NCBI GenBank assembly: GCA_964035575.1
Contig: OZ037932.1
Location: forward strand, 806,001 to 870,000
DNA: 64,000 nt
Direction: 5' to 3'
Origin: Rhynchopus sp. YZ270_cl-10
Taxonomy: Eukaryota; Euglenozoa; Diplonemea; Diplonemida; Diplonemidae
Position numbers and translations under genes: made by a program. This document shows positions 43,546 to 53,400 of the stretch, piece by piece (positions within the stretch are counted from its first letter, which is position 1; each line of letters opens with the position of its first letter). The notes beneath the pieces were generated by a model that did no database searches, had not been told where the DNA came from, and saw only the letters and a program-made list of their open reading frames with translations.

Positions 43546-43744
43546 CCCCCCCTAGGCATAGTGTGCAGACGAACAAAATGTTCGTCGATGTTCGTCGTTG
43601 TTCGTCGTGGGTTGCCCTTGTGGCAGGGACCTGTTCGTCGATGTTCGTCGATGTTCGTCGACGAACATCGACGAACAAAACCGACGAACATTTTGTTCGT
43701 CGACGAACCAAAAATGTTCGTCTGCACACTATGCCTAGGGGGGG
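43546..43744. mobile_element. 199-bp MITE with 30-bp inverted ends and TTCGTCG repeats
   Basis: Both ends read CCCCCCCTAGGCATAGTGTG followed by CAGACGAACA, a perfect 30-bp inverted repeat. The interior is a set of GTTCGTCG units (8-10 bp period) first in one orientation and then in the other, so almost the whole element can pair. No coding capacity and no clear target duplication. Confidence 0.85.
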
Positions 43745-44029
43745 CCACGTATAAGGAATTCCTTAAGGATTTGCTGTCCAAAACCCATTTTTTTGAAATT
43801 TAGGTGAAGAAATCCACTAAGGTGGGCGTGCCTGGCCGCAAATCGCCCTGGGGATCACCCAAATATCCCATTAAACCACCTGACAACCTCTACAGAGACT
43901 TTCCTGGTTAAAAAAAATCGGTTTTTTGTGAAAAATCTCCAAAAATGGCGTCACCAGATCGTCACCAAGATGGCCAAAATGCAACACTTACCAAAAAAAT
44001 TTTCCAGTCAGACAAAATTCCTTCTAAAC

Positions 44030-44705
44030 ACCCGAAAAACACCTCGGTCCACATCCGGTGGGGTCCCAGGGTGGAAATATATGGTTTTTACAGCTTTTAG
44101 GGGTCCTGTGGGGGCCCCAGATGCATTTTGCAGTGGGTGTGTGTGCCCCAAACGCTTAAAAGTACCCTTTTTTTAGTCACTTTTTTGACTTTTTTTGTCC
44201 CTGAAAACCCCCCAAAAAGTGCTAAGGCAGTCGGAATGGTGTCCAAACACCCAGGAAAATGTCCCCCAGACCTCATGTAGGGTGAAAAATAGCATTTTGG
44301 GCACTTGGGAGGGTTTTATAGGCCATGCAACACTTATGCAACACTTAAGCAACGGCTATGCAACGCCTAGCAGAAGACCGTTTATGTACCAAAAAAAAAT
44401 AATTTCAATTCATTCAAAACACCCAAAAAACACCTCAGTCCACCTCCAATGAGGTCCCGAGGTGGAAATGTGTGGATTTTGCAGCTTTTTGGGGTCCCTG
44501 GGGGGTTTTTGAGGGTGTTTTTTTGTGTCTGCAACGCTTAAAATAACGGTACTTCCTCCCCTTTGTTGACGTTTTTCGCACCCAAAACCCAAAAACCCAA
44601 AAGGCGTGTTCAGGCAGTCGCAGAAGTGTCTAAATCCCTCCAAACTGCCCGACAGACCTCCTGAGCTGTGTAAAATCGTACTTGCAGCACTTGCTAGGAC
44701 TTTTT
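44030..44705. repeat. Diverged tandem repeat, period about 388 bp
   Basis: CACCTCGGTCCACATCC and CACCTCAGTCCACCTCC start the two copies. Both then have TGG(A/G)GTCCC, GTGGAAAT, TTTTGCAGCTTTT-type blocks, an AACGCTTAAAA motif, AGGCAGTCG, CAGACCTC and a closing GTCCCTGAAAA. Confidence 0.6.
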
Positions 44706-45636
44706 TGGTCCCTGAAAATGACAACGTATCCTGTGCCTAAGTGCAGTAAAGCCTTGCTTGCCTCCTCCCATAACCAATGATTCGTGTGAATCCATTGTCG
44801 GTGTCCTTGACCAAGTTGCAAGCCACCACGGAAGGAGCCAGCACCCCGACAACACCGACTCACTGTCGCTGAAACCTAGACATCCTCTACAGTCTAGGTT
44901 GGGTTCCGTCTCTCTCAAGGGAAGAACTTGCCGCAGCACACACCAAAGCGCACCACAAAGGCAGGTCCATGCAAAGCACCCAGAAGCAGCAACTTGAAAA
45001 GTACAACACTAGAGTGCTTGATCATTCACAAAGACAGAGATGCAGGAATTTGCGGAAGATTGTACACCCCTTGATGACGAAGACATCGGTACGATGAATA
45101 AGGAGCCTCTGGTCGCTATGCTGTCTCAGTGAGCAGTACAGGGATTCTATAGGCATATTAGGGGGTATAATTCCATGGAAAAAGGCGGAAAAAGCGGGGA
45201 AAAACACCAAAAAATCAGGAAAAAGTACGAAATAGTGCTCAAAAGTGTGTTTTTCGTGGTTTTGGGTGATTTTTTGGGGGTTTGGGGGGGTTTTTGGGTG
45301 TTTTTTCGGGTTTTTCGCGGGTTTTTACGAAAAAAGTGGTTTTGGACAGCAAAAACGGCCGGACGGCCCCCCCTATCCCCCCCCCCCCCCCACCCCACAC
45401 ATAACAGAACCGTTCCTCCACCCACTCCTTCTTTTGGAAAAGGGAATTTAAATAAAAAAAATCCCCAATCAATACGAAAGGGCAAGACCCTTGCGTTCCT
45501 TTTTTGTGAGGGATTTATGGTTTTGCTTTTTCCTCGCTAGGATAGGTACGCACTCAGAGATACAAAAATATCGGAGTTATTTTTTGGAATTGTAATTGAA
45601 GGCTGTTCGACTTCGCTTTTTTTTTTTGTTTTCTTC

Positions 45637-45705
45637 GATAAATTGTTGGAGTAGTGTGTAGTTGCCCTCGGGTTGTGTTGCCACAGTTTTGTGCAATCTC
45701 CACTT
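45637..45705 (-). repeat. SINE-like 67-nt repeat, copy
   Basis: GATAAATTGTTGGAGTAGTG, then TGTAGTTGCCCTCGGG and GTGCAATCTCCACTTC. A GTTTTCTTC tract sits between it and the T run. Confidence 0.8.
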
Positions 45706-45896
45706 CTCTTTTTTGCTGTATCGTATTTTTGCTTACAATTTTTTTTTTTTTTGACAAGAAAATATCAAAAAAATCCCCTCAAAAAAGAGGGGTAAAAACA
45801 CTCCACCACTGTACTGCCTCCATCCCTCCCCCCCTACAGGGAAAGGCAAGGGAGGGGTATGTGTGAACACATGAAATCAACAAATCAAAATAAAAT

Positions 45897-46195
45897 CAGG
45901 CACTCCGCTAGGTACTAAAGTTCTGTTGATTGTCAACAGAACTTTTTGAAAATGGGGAAAAAAAGAAAAAAAAAAAAAGTTCTGCTAAGTGGTTCAGACC
46001 CGTTCTACCTGTCAAAAAAGCTCAGGAGAAGAAGATATGGAGAGGTGAGTGCTCAAACGTCCCAAAAAAGTCAAAATCGGGCGTTGGTACAAAAAAAAAG
46101 TTGCGTACCGTGCGCCTGCGGCGCAAGCATGTACCCCACCAACGTGGACCATCAACAGAATATTTTCAAAATCGGAAATCCTAGCGGAGAGCCTG
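45897..46195. mobile_element. Non-autonomous hAT-like element, TIR CAGGCNCTCCGCTAGG
   Basis: CAGGCACTCCGCTAGGT at the left matches CAGGCTCTCCGCTAGGA inverted at the right. Flanks are similar A-rich octamers (AATAAAAT and AAATAAAA), compatible with a blurred 8-bp duplication. The interior contains a hairpin AGTTCTGTTGATTGTCAACA and a half GCGTACCGTG module (46104-46125). Confidence 0.7.
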
Positions 46196-48047
46196 AAATA
46201 AAATCCAAAAAAAAAAAAAAAAAAACTGTCAAGTCAGGCAGTGGGAACCCTGAAGAGAAGAGGGGTGTTGTGTAAACAGGGGTACCTCCATGGGTGGGGA
46301 TGCAAGGAGGAAAAAGGCTGCTTCATTTTAAAACAATAAAACAAAACAAAAGCCGTGATCTGTGTTCTCAAAATGCGCCCTTTTTTGGGGGGAAAAATGG
46401 GGAAATGGGGAATGAACAGGATGGGTAGGGAAAATGGGGGAGAAAAAAAAGTGTGGGAAGGAAAACAATACAGTACCTCTGATTTCTTTGTTAAAGGAAA
46501 TTCATTTTTTTATTGAGGATTAAGTTTTGTTGTCTAAGTAAAACAAACAAAATAAAAACAAAAGGGGGGGGAGCGAGAATAACAGTAAATGGAAATAAAA
46601 GTGTAAAGGGGGGGGATTTTTTTTGAAGACTCGAAACAACTCATTTTTTTCTAATAAAAACAAGATAAATTGAATAAATTCTGTGTCATCTACTGCAGGA
46701 TAAAATCGTGCAAAAAACAACAAAAACAAAACAAAAAAGGCAATGAAGCTGATAAACGTCCTGTGATGCAATCGTGAACCACAGATTGACTGTGGCTTAG
46801 AAAGGTCCACAACATATACAACAAAAACACAACAAAACAGGTAGATCTCAGCCAACTGATAATTTTGATAACTCTGCGAATGGAAAGATAAAAATAAAAC
46901 AAAAATATGTGAAGAGAAAGTGAAAGCATTTTGTGCTCCTTTATATCCTCTCATTAGGTTAACCACCTGACCTTTTTTTAAAAATAGGTACTGTTTTTTT
47001 TCTTTTCTTTTCTTTTCGTTATTCACAACCCAAATGGGGTAGCGAAACCCTATTCAGGCACAAAAAAAGAAGAAAAAAGGGGGGCATGGAAGGGGAAGGG
47101 GGGAGAGAGCGAGAACAAGCTGCTATCAGAACTATCGATGAAGGCGTTAACTTTGTACCCTATTTTTTTTTCCTATAAAATTTTTTTGTAAAATAAAAAT
47201 GGGGATACAGAAAAGCTGTGGGAAGAGTCTTTTGAGGGGTGTTGTTTGTGTTTCTTTTTTTTAATATACTAGCCTAGGCTAAACTTGGAAGCCAGATAGG
47301 CAAGACCTATGAAGATGGTGGCCGGTGAAACTATTCATCTACAAGGTTCTCTGTGACTTTTTTTTTCTTTTTTTTTTTTTCCAAACATAATATCGAAAGG
47401 GGACTGAGAAATAGAAGGGCACAAAGAACATTCGGCTGGAAAGGAGGGGGGGAGAGGGGAAGAGGGGGAGAGTACTTTTGTTTTTTGTTTTTTGAAAAAA
47501 TGTATGATTTTGTCTTTTTTATTTTGCTGTTGTATTTGTTTCCGTTGACTATAAGAAAAGGAGGGGTATTTTGAGTAAATATAATGTGAAGCAACAGCGA
47601 GGGGGAGAAGAAGGAAGGAAATTTTTGGGGGTTTGGGTATTTTTTTCCCCTTCGATTTATCCTTCTTCCTTTTTTACGAGAATAAGTCACTCTAATTTTT
47701 TTTTTGAATTCTAAAATAAAATAAAAAAAACACAGAGATAAAACAGATATGATACCCAAGCGCAAGGTATTGTGCTGGGAGAAGTAACAATAATAACAAA
47801 GCCCGAACCGGGGAGCAAAGAACCCTGCAACATCCTCACGTCTTCGTAGAGGAGATATTGTCGAGAAGAAGAAAACTTCATTCGTGTGTCTGAAGGGGGG
47901 GGGGGGTGAATCGGACTTCTTGCGCACTTTTTTGCGCTCTTTTTGTGCCCCCCTATCCAGCCACATCATTCATTTTTTTCCGATGGGGAAGAATAAACAT
48001 GAAATCACATAAAAAAGTGAACACATAAAAACAAAAAAATGAAAAGT

Positions 48048-48082
48048 GTATAAGATGATCCTCAGCCTCTCGTGCTTAGTCA
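48048..48082 (+). repeat. CTCTCG stem-loop family copy
   Basis: GTATAAGATGATC, then CTCAGC / CTCTCGT / GCTTAG, then TCACC. Confidence 0.6.
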
Positions 48083-48507
48083 CCTCGATCACATTCAAAA
48101 ACAAATTGTAAGATAATAGTATGTATTATACCTACACATCTGTATAAAAAAAAAATCGACTTACACGCTCTCAGGTCACGAATAATGTGACGAAAAATGA
48201 TGTTTTAGAAATCACTTTTACCCCCTCTCTCCTAACCAAATACTGAAACAAAACACATAAAAAAAAAAATAATAAAAATATATTGGGTTCTGCTTATTCT
48301 TGTAAAGAGACAATATAACGTGATAAAAAAAAGGGGGGTACTTTTATAAACTCTTTTTCTTCGGGGGGGTATCAAAAAGGGGAAGGGAAAAAAACAACAG
48401 GTTTGTTTCTGTTGTCTAGAGAGGACCGGTAGATCTCTCGATAACGGGCGGGGATTTTTTTTTTCCTAGCTTTGTTTATTCGGCATTTTTTTTTCCTTCT
48501 TTTTTTT

Positions 48508-48573
48508 GATAAATTGTTGGAGTAGTGTAGTTGCCTCGGGTTGTGTTGCCACAGTTTGTGCAATCTCCACTTT
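48508..48573 (-). repeat. SINE-like 67-nt repeat, copy
   Basis: A consensus-like copy: GATAAATTGTTGGAGTAGTG, TAGTTGCCTCGGGTTGTGTT, GCCACAGTTTGTGCAATCTC. It follows a T run. Confidence 0.85.
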
Positions 48574-50427
48574 TTTTTGTAGCTGTGATAAGGGGGGGCG
48601 TATAAGGTAAATTTCTTTTTCGGGAAAACGACATAAATACAACGGTACAAAAGGAAAAAAAACACCAAAAAAATAAAAATAAAAATCAACGACCAATGAC
48701 AACAACAAACCCCCCCTTTCCCCTAGAATAACCCGTATGTTAAGACTCTCTCTTTATTCAAGATCGAGTTGCGAGCATTATTTGTTTGTTTTTTTTTTTT
48801 TTTTTTTTTTTTTTGAAAAAAAATTCGGAAATAAGTGTAGCATACATCTGGGTGTACTTCAGCTTGTGTTTTTCGAGTGTTATTTTTTTTTGTTTGTTTT
48901 ATTTTTTTTTTTTTGATTTTTCAAAAGCTCCATTTTTGTAGCTTGGTGAGAAGACAGGGAACACAGAAAGTGTCATTTTTTTTTTTTTTTGAGGGGGGTT
49001 ATTTGAATGGGATATCTTGGAAATGCACTTCTGGAGCAAGAAAAGAACGGTGACAGGGGTTTTGAACAACTTGAGAATGACAAATAAAAAAAAAATGGAC
49101 AATCGACTCTGGGGGGGGTAGGAAGGGGAACACAGAGGCAGGAAGAGAACCCTTGAGGTGGGGAAGGGGGGGGGGAATTGCTCGAACAGGGCACTCTTTG
49201 GGTTTTTCCTTCTGTGTTTTTATTTTTTGCTTTGTGCGCACAAAAAAAAAGGCAAAAAAAAAATTTGACTTGACATACACAGCCCGAGACGGTGTACCTA
49301 AAATGTTGGGTATGGGTGGGGGGAGAAAACAAGGAAGAGAGATAATGTTTTTTTACAAAGAATTGAGGGGAAATGGGGAAAGTATAAAAAAGTGTAGATT
49401 TTTTTGACAAGGAGAACAACAAACACCCCCCCTCCCACCACTCCCACCACTCCCCTAGATTTGTTTTTGCTTTTTTTTTTTTGAAAAAACCTCGGAAAAT
49501 CATGTGACCATGATTTTGTTTCATCAGCTAACTTCTACTTTTCCCTAATGACTGCTATCTCCCTCCCTACTCACCAAAAAACAAAGTCAGGTCAACCTCC
49601 CAGAACACAAAAAAACAAACAAACAAACAAAAAAACTAATTAACCAAGACCAGGTGGAAAGAAAAAAGTGTCGTTTTGGGAAGGGAAGGGTGGGGGAAGG
49701 AGAATACGAGTATGAGACATGCATCCTTTACAAAGGAATGCTACCGAATTTGTGTGTGTTTTTTTTTTTTACTATGGTTTGTTTTGTTTGGGTGCCGTTT
49801 TATGTTCTTTAAATTATCGATTTTAATAAAATTTGAATCACTTTTTGCTACCAAATTTTATAAATGGGGGAAAAGAAAGAAAACTTGAAAGACGAGCCGG
49901 GCTTCAGGTGGGGGCACACACACGCACAACTCTCAAAATGTCACATATTGTGTTAAGATCGACAAAAAAAAAGGAAAAAGATTTTATGCTTCACGAGAGG
50001 ATCTTCGTCCGCTCTCCGCAAAACGAATCTTTCTCCCCCATCCCTTTTATTTCTCCCTTTTGTGGAGCCCCGTGATGGTTCTTATATTATATTCATTTGT
50101 TCGTTCTTTGTCTTTTTTCGGAATATAAAAGAAACCCAAAAAGTTTCTATTCCGAGTGATAATTTTCCAGGACACTCTCACAAAAAAAAGGCAATATTTT
50201 TCTCTTGAGTGTTTTGTGTGCGCATGTGTGTGTGGGACTTTTTTTTTTTTTTGAAAATGGTGCTGGGAATAAGCGTGGCTACCACCTTTTCTTTGTGGAA
50301 ACCTCTCTCCCTTTCCCAGTGCCTTATCCCTCCCCCCCTTTGCCCCATATTTTTTTTGTTTTTTTTATGTGTCAAAGTTTCAAAAAAGACGTCGCACTCT
50401 CGGAGAATTGCAGGAGAAATGGGGTTT

Positions 50428-53400
50428 CTACCAGTCCTCGTTCTCCTGCCAGAAGCCCTTGTTCTCCTCTGCCAGAGTCGATGCCTTGCTCTGTTGGGGA
50501 GAAAAATGGATGCATTATTGATAAGCAGATAACATAGAGTTAGTGATGCAAAAAAGAAATAGAGATTTTTTCTTTTGGTAAGATTACCAAAAAAGCCTCT
50601 CGTTGCTTGTATCGTAATATGATACGGCAACAGGCCGTACAGCGTTGTACAATGAGGTAAGGGATGCTGTTAATTCCTCTGAAAAAATGAGAACAAAAAC
50701 ATACCATCTGCTCCAGGAACTCGCCCATGCACTCGAACAGCGGCATCACGATGTAGTTCATGAATCCGATCTGTCCCTTCGCCATCACGGTTGTGAAACG
50801 GTCCATGAACGGCGACACTGGCAGGCCTGCGAGACGCTCGCGATCTCCCTGTTGTTGCGTAATTGTGTTTTGTGTGTAGTACAGTCAGTATCGATTCATG
50901 CAGCTCAAAGAACTGTTTTTAAAAATGTGGTAATTTCAAAAAGACAAACCTGCTGGAAGAACTCATCAACGATGACGTTGCACCATCCGTGGTACAGCTT
51001 CTGTGGCCGCCCGCAGTTGTTGATGTCTGCCATCTTGACGCACATGGTGATGGCGAGGTTCTTGTCGGACTTGAGTTTGTACATCTTGCCGTCTGTGGTC
51101 TCGAGGCGCTTCTTGAAGCGGGAGAGGATCATTGCGTGCAGACCCATGTCTGTACCGAGGATGAACTCCACAATGTCGTCTCTCATCTTTGTGTACGCGC
51201 TGCCGGTGAAGGCGTTCAGGATGTTGAATTTGTCCATGCGCATCAGCTCGAAGATGGACGATGCGTGGATGTTCTCGTTCACACTCCTGTCGTTGAAGAG
51301 CACTGCCAGGTAGTTCTGCGAGCGCACGTGGAACGCGTTGTTGATACCCGGGTGGTTGTAGTCGTGCACTGCTGCCGCAAAGATGGCAGCAAAGATCTCC
51401 TCGTCAGTAGCCTTGACCTTGTCCTTGCAGCCTCCAGGCCCAAGGATGTAGTGGGTGACGTGCAGCACGTCTGCCGCGTGCATGGAGTTGTGGTATGGGT
51501 TCGGGTGGTACCCCGCCTCAACAATCGACAGCCAGTTCAGCAGCACCGTCTCGTCGATGTTGAACTTCTGCATGAACTGCCATTTGTACATCAGTGCGTA
51601 CGCGGTCACAAACAGCGCACCTCCGTCAGGCTGGTTGCGCAGGTTCTCCCCACTGATTCCTCCAGACATCAGGGTCTGTAATTGAATGTAAAACAAAAAG
51701 GACCCGAATACACGAAAGAAGAATCATAATGACTCATACCTGGAGCTCGAACACATCATAGTCCCACTCGTCAAGCTTGATCAGGAGGTCGAAGATCTGC
51801 TGCCTCTTCACGTTGTCGATTTGCGATGTCACCTGCGTTCATTTAATACACATTAATCACCATCCCCCCGTTCCCTCCCCTCCCGCTTAACATTGTACAA
51901 ACATACCTTGCAGAAGTCCGACGTGAGGTACGGCTTGATGTTGTTGCAGTGGTTTGCGTCAGCACCGGGCTCTTCTGTGAGGTCGTTCTCGGCACCGTGC
52001 TCTTTGGTGAAGAACTTGGACTTGATGATCTTGAGGAGCTCGTTGTCGACCTCCTTCCTGTCGGGCGCGACTGTCACGCCTGGTGGAAGAGGTGCCTTGA
52101 GAGGGTTGCGCACACTGATGGACAGTGCGTCCTCCACCTCAATGGTAACCTGTGGACGGCCGTGCGCAGCAAGCTCGTCTGTCAACGACTTGAAGGTGCT
52201 CTTGAGCTCCGTCAGACGCTTTCCACTCTCCACAACACAGCCCTTCAGCGCCTTCTCCTCACCCTTCAGGTCACCCGCTTTGTTGCCCACCTGTGCCGCG
52301 CGTGTGACAACCTCCTCGACCTTGCGGTCCACGTACCGCATTGCGCTGAGCCCACGAAGCTCGAGGAACGACTTGATGGAGGGCATGACCTGCAGGGTGA
52401 CTGCAGCCGCGTCTGTCTTGGGCATCTCAAGCTTCACACCGGCAACGTCAAGCGTCGCTGTGTCGCCACCCACGCTGGACACAACGGTGCCCTGGAACTC
52501 CGAGGTGAGCGATGTCAGGAAGGCCTCGCTGTCAGTGACACCACGCTTCGCAAGCATCATGTCGTCGAAGCACTGTGTGAACGCAGCTCCCGTCTGGCAC
52601 ACAAGCGTCACCCACAGCGACATCCTGTCCGGACCCACACGAGCAAGCGCGGTACCATCCTTAGTGGTCGCGAAGAGCTTGGGCAGCTTCTCCAGCGCGC
52701 TCTTCAGGTCTCCAGTTGCACCGCCCTCCTGCAAAGCGAGTGGAATGTGTAGGAACAATCAACAAAGGAGTGACGTATTTTGGTAGCAATGTGTGTTTGG
52801 AAATTTCCTATGACAGTCCATGTCATCATGTGATGATTTGCCCATACCTTAACAAAGGCCTCGCGGTTAGCCTTCAGCGAGTCGACGCACACAGTAAGGC
52901 CTGGTGCGAGCTTCGACATCTCCTCAAAGAGGGGAAGGACGGTCTGTAGAAGGTTGAAGGGTTGAAGGGTAGAAGGGTAGACGTGTCTTGATTGTTTTGA
53001 TTAACCCTTTATGGACCACGGCCGTATTTTGCGATTTGCTATGATTGTCTCTCCCATAGGTAAAATGAGATCCGATGCATATTTTTGATCGTACCTGGCC
53101 GCAATTGAAAGATTTTGAGCAGATCTTTCAAATGGAGCAGAAATCGAAATAAAATGAGAAAAATGGAAAATGGAAAATTGAGGAGAGCTGATAATTTTTC
53201 CTGGAAATTTTGAAGAAAAAAATTATTCCGGCTGCGCACCTGTTTTTTCGGTATTCGAAAATGGCTTTATTTGAAAGATCGGTTCAAAATCTTTCAAAAG
53301 AAAAAAAAATTGATCAAAAAGTCCTAGTAGACAATGTCTCACTGCCTGGAGAGAAGGTACCAACCAACTACATATACCGTAATTGTACAGAGGTTGGACA

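Larger units (their letters stand above)
43745..45896. other. Degenerate repeat region, no supportable gene
   Basis: Includes a diverged direct repeat (44030-44310 and 44415-44705) and a SINE-like copy (45637-45705). Frames at 44630-45000 are overlapping on both strands and look spurious. Confidence 0.5.
46196..50427. other. Gene-free AT-rich stretch
   Basis: No gene is supported. It holds a CTCTCG stem-loop (48048-48082), a SINE-like copy (48508-48573), a TTGACATACACAGCCCGAGA copy at 49264 and a T run of about 25 at 48790. Confidence 0.5.

Noticed and set aside
51949-52752. Plus-strand frames of 267-297 codons opposite PDE exon 4
   Set aside because: Shadows of the GC-rich coding exon on the other strand.
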